DNA of 64,000 bases from Trissonchulus latispiculum (taxonomy: Eukaryota; Nematoda; Enoplea; Enoplida; Ironidae): positions 19,928 through 83,927 of the forward strand of contig JASAND010028258.1 of assembly GCA_030248195.1 (NCBI GenBank), given 5' to 3'. Below, one piece after another: positions 34,480 to 46,281 of the stretch. Positions within the stretch are counted from its first letter, which is position 1, and each line of letters begins with the position of its first letter. The notes below the pieces were generated by a model that saw only the letters and a list, made by a program, of their open reading frames with translations, searched no databases and was not told the origin of the DNA. Both the position numbers and the translations under genes were made by a program.

Positions 34480-34800
34480 AGGGCCTGCCGGCCCCCAAGA
34501 CTTTAGAAGTCGAAAAAGAAGAGAAACAGGGTTTTGAGGGCAAATTTTTTAAAATAGCTCCGGCTTCGCCGAGTTTTTTGTCCTTTTTTGCTATTTTAAG
34601 CTTAAATTTAAGCTAAAAATAGGTAAATTTACAACTCAGCAGTAAAAATAGCTATATTTTATCATTTTTCGAAAAAATTTCTCCCCCACCGAGAAATCCG
34701 TCCCACTCCCAGACCTGGGGGCAACGCCCCCAGAAATTTTTTCATAGGAAAAAGGGGGACGGGACACACTTATGTGGAAATAAAGAAAATAGGGGAGGGT
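34480..34800. mobile_element. Degenerate G/C-rich element of the 16687 family
   Basis: It has the same interior style as the MITEs at 16687 and 35559: C-runs, 'tagctccggcttcgccgag', 'tttttgctattttaagc', then G/C-rich sequence again. No matching termini or duplication could be defined. Confidence 0.4.
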
Positions 34801-34994
34801 CAATTTTTTAAAACCAATCGCGCCACTTCGACTCCTAAGGTATAGTAAAATTACATACCTTTAGTTTCAAGAGCCCAATCGTGTGAATAGTCGGCATCAT
34901 TACTGCAGCTAAAGCTAATTGGCTGATCAACGAATTCGTCCATGTTCAACCACGGCCTAATTATTCGTATTATAATATACACACATATGTATAT

Positions 34995-35356
34995 AGCCAT
35001 GGCAGAGTATTTTTCAGGGATTTGGGGGGGGGCTTCTCGGGACCCCCCCGGCCCAGGGGGGGGGGAAGATTTTTTGCATAAATGAGCCAAAAAATGGTAG
35101 TTTTTGGCGTAATTTGTATGGTGAAACGCTAAAAGTTCTCAAAAATGCCAGGATATATATAAGCTAAAAATAGCTATTTTTTTACGAAAAAATGTTCGGC
35201 GAAGCCGAAAATTTTTTGAAAATTTGCCTATTTTTGGCAAAAAATTGGGCACCCAAAAAATCCCTGGAGGGGGCGATTTCGGGGCGGGGATGGCATTTTC
35301 GGAGGGAGGAAGGTCAATTCGGAGGGGCCCGCCCCCCCTGTAAAAATACCCTGGAA
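34995..35356. mobile_element. G/C-rich inverted-repeat element
   Basis: Short inverted termini (GTATTTTTCAGGG on the left, complement of GGTATTTTTACAGGG on the right) enclose G-runs, a low-complexity core with 'ttcggcgaagccgaa', and G/C-rich sequence. It is clearly related in layout to 16687-17096. The target duplication is not clear. Confidence 0.45.
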
Positions 35357-35558
35357 ATGGTGAAACCCACATTTTCGGATTTTGGCTGGAACTTTTTTAT
35401 TATAAGGTCTAGATGAGAACTTTATATACCATCGTACTTGACGTACTTAGATTTTTTAAGCCCATTTGCACTTCTCTAGGCTGTATATACCGTTAGGCCG
35501 GTGTAATGCAAAAAGTAGCGGGGGAAAATCCAAATGGAGGGAAAATCCCTCCCCTCAC

Positions 35559-35898
35559 TTGGGCTTATTCTAGTGAGGGCCCCCCATAAACGATGATCCC
35601 CAGAAATTCGTGGCCCCCCAAAATCGCCCCCCCAAAACCAAAGGATACACTTTTGCTACCAAATTTTGCCCTGAAAAATTCGCTGAAAAGTCCAAATTTT
35701 CAAAACTTTTCCGGCTTCGCCGGAGATTTTTACTCAATTTTTGCCCTTTTCAACACTAAATCTGCTACTTTTTGCGATAAAAATCAACTTCTACGGTGCA
35801 TGCCAGAAAAGTATAGCGGAATTTTTAGCATATTTTTCGAAAAATTTTCGCCCCCCCCAAGGAACCCCCCCAAGAAAAAATCCCTAGAATAAGCCCAG
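35559..35898. mobile_element. G/C-rich MITE, second copy, with 5-bp TSD
   Basis: The termini are TTGGGCTTATTCTAG and, on the right, the complement of CTGGGCTTATTCTAG. They are flanked by CTCAC at 35554-35558 and 35899-35903. The interior has C-runs and the central CCGGCTTCGCCGG. The termini match the 16687 element apart from an inserted G, one substitution and the mismatched outermost base, and the TSD length is also five. Confidence 0.85.
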
Positions 35899-35903
35899 CT
35901 CAC

Positions 35904-36744
35904 AGGTCTCAAAAATTGTCGTAGCGCTATTCTGACACTTTCGGTGGAAAATTCAACACTTTTTAGCTAGTATAGTCAGAGGGGGAAAACATGACGGAAA
36001 AGAAGGGGGGAAAACATGGTCGCCTACTCCCCAACCATAGCAGCTGCCTAGTATAGCCCATTAGAAAGAGCAAGTCTAGAAGTATATATACCCTACAGTA
36101 CCAGATTGGTTTCTAAGCTTGATTCTGTAAGTACAGTACTGGACCAAAGTTGACCTCCCAAAATTGGCCAAAATGCTAAGGATTTTCGAAAGTTTGCAAG
36201 TCTATATCTAATTAACTATCAAACTACTATAAATTGGCATGCGGGCATAATTTGATTTGCTCTATCACACGGCAATAGTGGTTTTCCCCTGCGTACACCC
36301 AGTAAAAAAATTTGACCATGTTTTTCCTCGACATTGGGTCCACTAGAGCGGGGGGAAAACATGGTGACCAAATTTTAAAATTTTTGCGTATGCTTCAGGA
36401 AGGCGTAACTAATGCTTCTATAGGAAAGGGAATGCTTTAAAAACACAATTTTTAACACAACACAACTTGTTTCTAGTGATATTCTGCATATTATGGCCAG
36501 TTCCCAGCAGGTTTCATGCCCAAACAGGTTAGGTACGGCGGATTTGGCATTTTGACAAAAAATAGGGTTTTAAGCTTGCTGTGAGGTTGGAAGGGTGCCT
36601 AGGTAGCTTTGCACGCTAAAAATAGCTGAAACAATGCGCTTAAACCATTCTAAATGGCTGGTTGGTAGAAATCCGTGCCATGTCGTTTCCCCGCACCATG
36701 TTTTCCCCCGATTTGCGGGTAAAAAACAAATCCTGTTACTGCCA
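35904..36744. other. No gene seen
   Basis: Spacer DNA in which the short phrase 'ggggaaaacatg' recurs at about 35980, 36010 and 36356. No coding signal. Confidence 0.6.
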
Positions 36745-36752
36745 AAGCTGAG

Positions 36753-37238
36753 CATAGGTGTAACGGGGATTTGGGTTGGGGGGCCCCTCCCCCGGAATTT
36801 TGGGGGGCCCCTTTTTAGACCCCCCCAAACCTCCCCCCAAAAATTTTTCTATTTTTATGCCAAAAATCGCATTTTCAGCCATTGCTAATACCGAAAAACA
36901 GGAAATCATTAAGTAATTTTAACATTAGACAGTGTTTTTAAACTCGAAAACTTGATAGCCAACATGTTTCTGAGTCCACAATAAGGTCAATATTGAGTCT
37001 AGAAGTCCATAAAACCGCTATAAACGTGTATTTCTCGCGATAATAAACACGTTAAGCCAAGAAATTGGACTTTTTTAAAACATTTTGCCAAATTCACCCT
37101 AAAAATGCCCCATTTTCGGCCCAATTTTCGCCACCCCCCCCCCCCCAGTTGGGGGAGGGGGCCGGGGGCCCCCAAAAATTTCTGGGGGGGGTTGAAAAAA
37201 TGGCTGGGGGTGGTTACCCCCCCCCAATTACACCTACG
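36753..37238. mobile_element. hAT-like MITE with 8-bp TSD
   Basis: The termini are CATAGGTGTAA and the complement of CGTAGGTGTAA (one mismatch). They are flanked by exact 8-bp duplications AAGCTGAG at 36745-36752 and 37239-37246. An 8-bp TSD is the hallmark of hAT transposition. The interior carries G- and C-runs near both ends and no transposase. Confidence 0.85.
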
Positions 37239-38461
37239 AAGCTGAGTGAGGTATAAGAGAAGTGTGAATATACGATTGGATAGGTATTTGCCCACAGTAC
37301 ATAATGGTATACTCAAACCGATCCAAATCCAAGCGAAGAAAAAGTTGGAGGCTTGCTTCCCTATTCATGTTTTCTCCCCCCCCCTTACTATATAAATCAA
37401 AAAACCCGATCTAGGTACCTTTTTTGAGATCTCATGTGCCATTGAAAATGCAGCATCAAACGGACAGGTTTCATAAGGTTTAACACATAAACATAGGGCA
37501 ATTTTTGAAAAAATGCTAAAAACGATGTAATTTGATAAAACTTGTTAGGCTATCGTGTAGAGAATGGTTTTTTACGTTAAATTTGCTGTTAAAATCCACA
37601 ATTGGACCTGTCCTGGGTCCTCCAATACCGAAATGGCACGTTCAGGATTTTTGGCCCCTAGCTAGCCAGGGAAGCAAAATTATCCAAATCTGACACTATA
37701 GGATGATGCGGAGTCCTCGATAGTACCGTGCTATAGTGTTGAATTGTTTCCTGTTTGGTTGTTAAAAAAATTTTCAAAAAAATGGGTGGGTTCCCCCATA
37801 GTTTCCTTTGGGGGGGGGGGTATCCCCCCAAAATTTTTGACCAAATTTACCCCCCCCAGATTTTTTGACTTACCCTCCCCCAACTTTTGGCTACCCCCAC
37901 CCTAACACCCCCCCCCCACGATTTTTGGACCCAAAAAGTTAGCTAAATTTGGTCGAAAACTGGTCATTTTTCGAAAAATTCTTCTAAAATTTTGACCTAA
38001 AATCGCTTTAAAACGGTGCAAAAACACCTAAAACGTTAAGAACAAGCCTTATTTTGATGAAAAAAGGGCTAAATTACAGAAAATTTTACATTTTTTGGAC
38101 ATTTTTCGAAATTTCTGAGGTCCGAATTCTGGGGGGGGGGGTTGGGGGGGGGAACCCCCCATCACATTTCGGAGGTCGGCCAAGATTTACCCCCCCCCCA
38201 GACCCAAAGTTCCAGGGAAACTTCCCCCCCAAAGTGGGGTTTTTTCCCCGCCACACTTGGCAATGTGCCAGACCAACGGTGCATCGGATCGATCTAATTT
38301 TGGCTGTTTGCAAAGAGGAAGACTTGCCATCATTGCAGATGTTTGCAAAACTTTTCTAGCCCAACCCAATCAAAAGTTACATCGGTCCAAACTTTTGTCA
38401 AATTTTCGGATAGTTGGACCAAAAAGTAGGTGTCATAAATGCCATAAAATGAGCAGGAGTG
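37239..38461. other. No gene; C-rich and G-rich tracts
   Basis: Low-complexity tracts occur at 37795-37925 and 38128-38250, of the same style as the MITE interiors. ORFs across them read Pro/Gly runs and are rejected. Confidence 0.6.
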
Positions 38462-38469
38462 AGCCAAAC

Positions 38470-38963
38470 TAGTGTTTGAGGCCGGCCGGGGTTTCACCGG
38501 CCGGCTGCCGGCCGGCCGATCGCCGGCCGGCCCGGCCCAGCCCATAGGCCGGCCGGCGGGCGGGGGGCGGGTGCACCGGTCGGCCGGCCGGTCGCCGGCC
38601 GGCCGGCCGGCTACCGGCCTAAAGCAATTTGCAGTGCAGTTTTATAACTTGTAAGATATTTATTTTCGAATGTTATCTTAGAAAAATAGCACAGCATAGC
38701 ATAGAAAATTAGCTAGATAACTAGATAACTAGATTTGGAGTTCATTTTACGGTTAGTTTCTCTATTTTGTAAATTTCTGATTGGAGATTTGTATCCCAGC
38801 CGGCGGCCGGCCGGCCGGCCGGTCGGCCGTTAGCCGGCCGGCCTAGGCCGGCCGGCCGGTCGGCCGTTAGCCGGCCGGCCTCACGGGCCGCCGGCCGGCG
38901 AGCAAAAGTCGTCGGCCGGCGGCCGGCCGCCGGCCGGCTTAGACCGGCCGGCCTCAAACACTA
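38470..38963. mobile_element. hAT-like MITE with GGCC-rich long inverted termini and 8-bp TSD
   Basis: The ends are TAGTGTTTGAGGCCGGCCGG and its complement, flanked by AGCCAAAC at 38462-38469 and 38964-38971. Each terminal segment (about 130 and 165 bp) is an array of GGCCGGCC-type palindromes. The central 200 bp is AT-rich. The terminus and TSD fit hAT-type MITEs. Confidence 0.88.
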
Positions 38964-39347
38964 AGCCAAACCACTTGATCTTTGCACACATATATAGGTA
39001 AGAAAGAGTCGCGTTTTCTGCTGCTATGTTTTGAAGCTCATAGCTTCAACCCTTGGTCCAGGAGGCGGGTGGGTTTCTTCCCCAAAAAAGGGGGTGGGTG
39101 GGTTTTCCCCCCATGGCTTATAGCTTTTTCGGATTTTGGCTGGAACTTTTCTGTTATAAGGGCTAGCTAGCTGACCATCGTACTTGGCGTACTTAGAACT
39201 TTTTTTAAGCCCATTTGCACTTTTCTAGATTGTACCGTTAGTCCGATATAATGCAAAAAGTAGCGGGGGAAAAACCCAATGGGGGGGAAACTCAAATTCA
39301 TTTGGGGAGAGGGGTCCTCCGTCCCCTAACACACATATACTTGCGGG

Positions 39348-39551
39348 CATAGGTGTTTTGGGAGGGTGGGGGGGACCCCCCCAAAATGACAAATTCTCGC
39401 GACCCCCCAAGATTTTCAGATTTTTGCTACCCCCCCCAGATTTTTGGCCAAAAATGGCAAATAATCGAAAATTTAGGGGGGTCCACCTCCCCCACCCTCC
39501 GTCGGAACCGCCCCCTCCCCCCCCCAGATTTTTTGCCCAGCCACACCTATG
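39348..39551. mobile_element. hAT-like MITE, short copy, 8-bp TSD
   Basis: The termini CATAGGTGT and its complement are flanked by CTTGCGGG at 39340-39347 and 39552-39559. It has the same first nine bases as the 36753 element, so it is the same family at 204 bp. The interior is C-rich. Confidence 0.88.
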
Positions 39552-39559
39552 CTTGCGGG

Positions 39560-40369
39560 CTTGTTTTTCCCCGACCTCTTTAAAAATTTAGTGCAGTAAT
39601 TTAAAATAACATCTTGCCATCGTTGCTCTCAGCCAAGATGGGACGGACATTAGGTGAGAGTCATTTATGTGCAATTTTCCCAATATATACCATTTATATT
39701 GCAATTTTGGGTCCTGGCCATTTTCCTAGAAATCAACTTGAACATTTTTGAAAAACAACTTAGCTAATACCTAAGCTGTTCCGAAGATGAAAACGAAAAA
39801 TTTTTCTATCAAGCACAGGGAGCAGTCGCTTGTCAAAGTTGAAAAAAAGGCAAATATCGAAGGTTTTGGGAAAAGAATAAAAATTCAAATCTTGACCAGT
39901 TTTCTGCGTTATTGTGCATCGATTTTGAACCATTATTGCTCATTCACGACTTGGGGCTAAGAAGTCATCTTTATTTTAAAATGAAGCTTAACATTTTCTC
40001 TTTTTAGTGAATACAAGGGAAACCAAATTTGGATTTCGAAATCTTTTTTAGCGAATTTTTGAGAAAGCGCATTCTTTCAAATTTTTTGCGGACTGAAGTA
40101 AACTTTTGCGTGAAACACCAGTAATATCATTAGATACTTCTATCTAATAGCTGGGGACCTTTTTTAATTATTATGCAATCGCTCTTCGTATTGTACAAAT
40201 TAACTAAAATGAAGACGCAACCTGGCTTGACCTACTTTTCCCAACTTTGCCAAGCGACCAACTTTAGCAGCAATCGGGGCAACTAAAAAACGGACCCGGA
40301 ATATTTCTGATTAAAATACATCAGTAGTATAGGGCGGGCTTTTCGACCAGCGCTCCCGGGAGTCAATGA
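39560..40369. other. No gene seen
   Basis: AT-rich spacer with no repeat structure I can define. Confidence 0.55.
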
Positions 40370-40429
40370 CCTTTTGACCTTTCCTACTGCCTGTTCTATG
40401 GTGTCTTCCTTACTAGCGATACATACTCC

Positions 40430-40780
40430 CAGTTCCCCCATTACCCCCTGTACCCCCAGTACCTCCTGTACCCCTGTACCCCCAGTACCCCCTGTACCCC
40501 CAGTACCCCATGTACCCCTAGTACCCCCTGTACCCCCTGTACCCCCAGTACCCCATGTACCCCCAGTACCCCCAGTACCCCTGGTACCCCCAGTACTCCC
40601 TGTACCCCCAGTACCTCCTGTACCCCCTGTACCCCCAGTACATCCTGTACCCCCGGTACCCCCAGTACCCCCTGTACCCCCTGTACCCCCAGTACCCCCT
40701 GTACCCCCAGTACCCCCAGTACCCCCAGTACCCCCTGTACCCCAAGTATTCCCTGTCCCCCAGTCTTAAAAGCAATACTT
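40430..40780 (+). repeat. Minisatellite of CCCCAGTA/CCCCTGTA units
   Basis: Alternating 9-base units 'ccccagtac' and 'cccctgtac' run for about 350 bases. The open frames give Val-Pro-Pro or Tyr-Pro-Gln repeats and are not genes. A degenerate version lies at about 45655-45990, on the other side of the polymerase gene. Confidence 0.9.
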
Positions 40781-40999
40781 CTTCTTCTCCGTCCCTCTGC
40801 GTTCTTCCCCCGGGGCTACCGGACTCCTACCTACGTACCTACATATCTAACCTACATATCCTAACCTAGTCCGGCGCATGCAATATTTTTGTATTTTTGC
40901 ATTTTAATTATTCTTTTTTTATTTTCTAAGTACAATATACAACATATCCATATACAATCTATACAGTTAGCCCTGAAGAGGACTGTTGGGATAAAACAA

Positions 41000-43900
41000 T
41001 CATATATCCAAAGGAGCCGTACTTACCCCGTCTGCTAGCACTTTCCTTTTTGGGTAGAGATAGCCTAGGGCGTCCTTTGTTTGATGGTACTGAACTGTTT
41101 TATTTTCTGGATGTAGGAACCCTCGATTTTCCCCAGACTTTGTGTTGCCCGTTTCTAAAACATTTTTAAAATCTTCGGGGTCATATTTGTTTAATGCCTT
41201 GCTCACTCCTTTATGGGAGACTTTATTGGTCTTTCCCCAAGCTAGGTAAGTTTTACTACAAAGGGCTATTATACCGTCCCCAGTCCATTCCTCTTTGAAC
41301 AAACCGGGTATTCTTTTCTGACTAGGGTCTAGGACAAAGAAATCTTTAAGGGCCTTATCCCATTGTTTTTCATTTCTAATAGGGACACAATCACTTAGAT
41401 TTTTGGAGGAGCAGGCGAAGTAGAGGGAGTCGGTGTCCATTTGACACAATTGGAAAGTTTCGGGCCACAAATTTGGTTTAAGGCAATCGTAGTAGAATTG
41501 AAGCATCCTTAATTTTGCGTATTGGTAAACGAAGAATCCCACTAATTCTGGAAGCCTATAAACAATTTTGGACTTGGCTGATTGAACCTCATATATCCCA
41601 TTCCCCAAATCATCTAATCTCCGAAATCTCCACCCATTCACTTCCCTACTAGCCCCTGACCTTTGACAATATCTTACATCCTGGTGTTTTTCTAAGTTTG
41701 TGATGGTTCGGCCATAATAAGAATTGCCCAAAAGTTTAAACATTTCCCCTTAAGTGCTAAGTCTGGATCGGAATCAGCAGCAGATCGATGGAAAGTTACC
41801 TCATCTCCCAACTCTTTGAAACAAGCCTTAGGTTTGAATTCTATTCCCTGGTAAATCTTAGTAATTTTAGCCCGTGTTTTAGATACCACTTAATAAAAGA
41901 GGAGTAGCTAGGAGAATTTTCTTTCCAAAGTAGCTACCATTAGACTCCTCTAGGCTGTTCCATTAACTCATTCAAATCGCAAAAAGTTTTCATGTGGTCT
42001 CCAATATCTTCCTTTGAAATTTCTACATTTTTGAAAATAGGGGTCATCTCCGCAAAATGTTCTTTCTTTTCCTCAGGTACCTCAATGTCCACCTCAACTA
42101 ATCCGAAAAACCTATTAGCTTGAATTTGGGTGACTAGTTGTGCGAAAGTAAGGACCGATCGTTTCTTAGGGAGATTGAAGTGTTCTTCCATAAACTCTTG
42201 CATGTCCGGGGAGTCTTTTAGGTCTTTGTCGAACTCACATTCCCACTTTTCAAGAAGATCGAAACCCCCATCTTTAATTGCCTGGGACACCCGCTCAGTT
42301 CTTTCCCTTCTCTTAGTGCGATCCTCAGGGTCCTGGTTCCTATCCAACTCGCAGCCATGTCCGTGGAAATAGCACCCATGGAATTGTAGGACGAGATTCT
42401 TTTCCTGAACCAACCCATCAACTTTGGACTTTCCTATTCTCTTTTGTCCCCCGTTGTAAGCGTGTTCAACCCTAACTCCCATTTCCTATGCCATATACTC
42501 CAGCCACATAGCATCCTTGCGCCCTTTTTGTAGCCATCTTTTGAATTTCCCATCTTCTGTAGGTTTCCATTCTGCATACAAACCCGTTGGCATTTCCTGC
42601 ATTGTGCACCAGAGGTATAAGGCGTTGGCGTCGAACCCGAAAATTTGAGCAACTTTAAACCCATTTGTAATTTCGGTTACCCCGGCTTCATGATATCTAT
42701 GGAATACCAAGCTAGGCCCTCCAACTATATTGTCTTTAATTAATTTATGCCAATGTTTAGTAAATCTGTTGAAAAGGGGAAGGATCGTATGTTTTGGAAT
42801 TTTGTTCATCATGTGTTTGTAGGCTAAGCCAGGTAGAGAGATAGCCCCACTTTTAAACATGTCAATCCCCATAGTTTTCCAGAATTCTACCATTTTTTCG
42901 GTTGCTTGAAGGAAGGGGCCTACATCCAAATTATTGTACCAAATTAGGAGATCCCTTACAGTTTTAAATTTATTTTTCCTCCATGCAGCGACAACGGCAG
43001 TGAAGTCCTCGTCAGAAATTTCTTGTTGTTTAAGGGTTGAGTAGTACAAGTCACGGTGGGGGAATCCTTGGTCTAAAAACTCGAGGGAAGTGAAGGCTTC
43101 ATAAGGGAAGGCACCCTTTTGATCCTCAATTTTAAAACCTTTTAGCCACTTTTTGTAGGAGGTCCCAGCGGCAAGGTAGTTTGTAATGTCTAGAAAGTAC
43201 AATTTGGGAGTAGAGAGGGCCATGTAGTTGTTGTTCTTTTTCACAACATACTTGGTTTCCTGGCCATTTAGGAGTAAGTTGGTAATTAAACAAGACTTTA
43301 TAAGGTTCATATCAAATTTTCCTGAGTTGAATCCTAGAGTTGGAACTTCCTTTAACCATTCCTCGAATTCTGCCAGAAGTTTCTCGTGCTCGGCTAGTCC
43401 AGATAAGGTGGGCTCATAGATTTCCCTAAGAACTTCATATGCTTTGTCGGCAATTTCTTCCATGTAGTCCTTCATTCGGACCACTAGATCATAAGGATCC
43501 CCGGTAGTTATTAAGCAATTTGGATTCTCGTACCCAGGGACATTGGATGCAATGGAGACCGATGCGGGGATTAGTTCCTTTTCGTAGATCAATTTGGGCC
43601 CACTTTTCATATCAGTTGGTTTGAACATACACTCGAAATCGTAAGCAATTCTAAAAGGGTAATACCATTCAGGTACAGGGATTCCTAAGTCACTAATTTT
43701 ATCCAGGATAGTTTTAGTAGGCCCAACTCCTCCCCCAGGAAAGATATGCTTGATACCAACTTCACAACTTTTAGTATGGCGGATGAAATTGGAGTGTTTA
43801 TGAAATAGTTTCTCACAATTGGAGCACTTATAGGTAAGGGTGAATTTATTTAAATTTTTGATAAAGGAGAAATGGTTTTCGTAAATGTTAATGGCCATTT

Positions 43901-45287
43901 TCCTGGATCTCTTTCCTAGAGGTCGTCGAATAAGTTTGGCTGCTACATCGGTAATTTCTTGATCCCGTTCGTGATTTTGAATTACAAGTTCATTGAGATC
44001 TTCAGGCTCCTCATCGGCTTCCTCAACTGTAGGTCCGAGTTCGTAAACTGTAATAGCAATATCAAACTTTTCCTCTAATTCATCCAAATCCTCAAGGCAG
44101 ACCCCATTAAACTCATCCCCGGGTTGAACCCATTGATTAATTAGCTCATTTGTTTTTTCCTCTAAACCATGAATTTTTGATCCCAACCCTAAAGCAAGAC
44201 ACCTAAAGAAACACTTATCATCTTCATAAGGTCTCCCATTATAATTACTGACCAATGCGTTAAGGCCCCGGTTGTTTTTGACATAATCTGGAAGATATCT
44301 AGCCTCACCCACGGGGTAGGTAATAAGTTTATTAATGTAAAAGCAAACATTTGTAATTTCCTGGACAGTCCACTTCGTATTGGGGCGTTGCTGTCTAATC
44401 TATTCTAGGATGTCCCCCTTGTCTAACTCGTAGTAAATTTTTCCTAGATCTCCCTCATTTGAGATGTGAATTGGTTCATCAAAGTACCGGTTATTTCCGG
44501 ATGGATAGTAGTACCTTAATTCCCCATCTTCAATATTTCCAAGTACAAATCCGAAAGATAGATTAAATTTAAACTGCCATCTTTGAAGTTTGAAGATTAG
44601 CTTAATCAAATCCTTCAATTTAGAAGGGCTGTCTATCCTGAAATTATACCTATTTTGAATCCCAGAAGAAACAAAGTAAAGACTCCGAATTCGACTCCAA
44701 TTTTCCCTATAAATTAGGGCTAGATCCTCGGGGAGATCCTTTACAACACTCCTAGTTGACTTGGGAGCGTCTTCTGTCGGAAGATTGGAAAAGTGGGTCT
44801 GTCTTAAGGTTCTGGGATCCTGAACTTTTGGGGCTTCCCGGTGAGACCGAAGATGGCCCTGGTAACCCTTGTAGGTCTTGTATGTAAAGCCGCATTTTCG
44901 GCACTCATAAGAAGGGGGCGCAATTGTAGGATGGAACTTTGTAATATGCCGAAACATGTTGTTTTAACGGGTAAAGGTCTTCTCACAATGTGGACAAGGA
45001 AAAATGGGATTCCAGGGATGGGTGGTCTTGTGTTTTTGTAGCTCGACCAAAGTGGGGAATGATTCTTTACAAATGGGGCAAGTGTGGGAAGTGCTAGCAG
45101 TTGGGGCAACGGTTTGGGGTAAGGATTGGGTGTAAGTCCAGAATTCATCTGAACCAATAACCTCTTTACCGTTCCACTACGTTTTTATGAGCAAGACGGC
45201 TTTATCGCGTAGGGCCTTCGTCATCTGGGGGTCATCTTTCCAAACCCCACTTTCAATAGCTGCATTAAGTTTAGAAATCGCAGACAT
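41000..45287 (-). pseudogene. polB: Maverick/adintovirus-type protein-primed DNA polymerase B, broken
   Basis: From an ATG at 45287 one frame runs to 41940 with four in-frame stops before its end (45179 TAG, 44966 TAA, 44400-44402 TAG, 42486-42488 TAG). Frameshifts follow before the last part (41743-41000). Domain order: C2H2 fingers (for example 'CPICKESF', 'CRKCGFTYKT'); a region with 'FNLSFGFVLGN' and 'LRYYYPSGNNR'; 'DDKCFFRCLAL'; exonuclease motifs 'IAYDFECMF', 'GFNSGKFDMNLI' and 'YNNLDVGPF'; polymerase motif A 'FGFDANALY'; an endonuclease-like insertion 'LQFHGCYFHGHGC'; motif B 'KLLGNSYYGRTI'; and motif C 'MDTDSLYF'. The C terminus appears complete. It replicates Maverick/Polinton DNA by protein priming. 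It is divergent from the packaging ATPase at 46282. Four stops without frame changes in 3.3 kb suggest decay by point mutation. Confidence 0.88.
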
Positions 45288-45299
45288 GATTCTTTAAAC

Positions 45300-45500
45300 T
45301 TTCTTATACTTCTAGTTTACAATTGCTTTTATTAACTTTAAGATAATTTGCGCTTTTATTAAGTTCGAGATTCCTGCTTTTATTAACTTTCTCGCTTTTA
45401 TGTATATTCTTTTCAAAACCCCTTTTATTAACGTTTAAAATAATTTGCGCTTTTATTAACTTTTAAGATAATTTCCGTTTATATGTATATAAAAGATACC
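45300..45500 (-). promoter_or_regulatory. Repeated GCTTTTATTAAC boxes and TATA-like sequence between divergent genes
   Basis: At about 45323-45465 the motif GCTTTTATTAAC (reading GTTAATAAAAGC toward the polymerase gene) or a close variant occurs about five times. TATATAAAAG lies at about 45487. Similar AATAAAAACGC boxes lie in front of the genes at 46282 and 46994. I infer a family of element-specific promoter boxes; a polyadenylation-signal role for AATAAA is an alternative. Confidence 0.45.
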
Positions 45501-45654
45501 TGGTAGTATATACCTGGTGTAACTTCCCAAGATAGAACTTTACAAGATAGGCAATATCGTAAGAGAGAGCACTTTTGGAACCGACCGTTCGCGACGACAG
45601 ATCAAGTCAGACTGACGTTAAATCGAAATTTTTACCCTTTATATACCTTTCGGA

Positions 45655-45990
45655 CCCTATACTGCCAGTACTGCCTGTACTTCCTGCCTTCCTGGAATAC
45701 TGCGTGTACTCCCAGTACCCCTAGTACTTCCTGTGTACCTGGTATACTCCTAGTACTGCTTGTACCCCTAGTACTTCCTGCCTTCCTGGAATACTTCTAG
45801 TACTTCCTACACTCCTTCGTATACTGCCTGTACCTCTAGAACTTTTTATACTTCCTGGAATACTACGAGTCTATACTTCCAGCATTCCTACCATTTCCGG
45901 TTCATACCTTTCCCGATAGTAGCCCTACCTTTCAGGATCACTACTAGTACTACGTATTTTCCTCGTACTCCAGAATCTGCTAGTAGGTGC
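45655..45990 (+). repeat. Degenerate CCAGTAC/CCTGTAC minisatellite
   Basis: Units such as 'ctgccagtactgcctgtac', 'cctagtacttcctg' and 'cttcctggaatac' recur irregularly. The base pattern is the same as in the clean array at 40430-40780. Confidence 0.7.
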
Positions 45991-46281
45991 TGCCCGTGAT
46001 TAGTACTTTCTCATTACTTTCATAAGTATGCCTAGATGGTACCTACACTTGCACAGATACTGTAACAAATGAAGTTCAACGGACATAGAAATTTTCTCCC
46101 TTTATACCCCTCATGAACCCTTCCTAGGATTCCCTGTATTACTGCCAAAGCTGAGCATTGTCCCTTCATTGCATAAGGTGTACAACTTCCAGATTTGCCT
46201 CGACATTAATAAAAACATAGAAAGCGCTTCGATCTAGGATCTATATAGTTCTTTCATCCATCTATTTATCTTACAAAAACA

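Noticed and set aside
40374..40869. 131-codon Val-Pro-Pro repeat ORF and 104-codon Tyr-Pro-Gln repeat ORF
   Set aside because: All frames of a 9-base minisatellite are open; no independent coding evidence.
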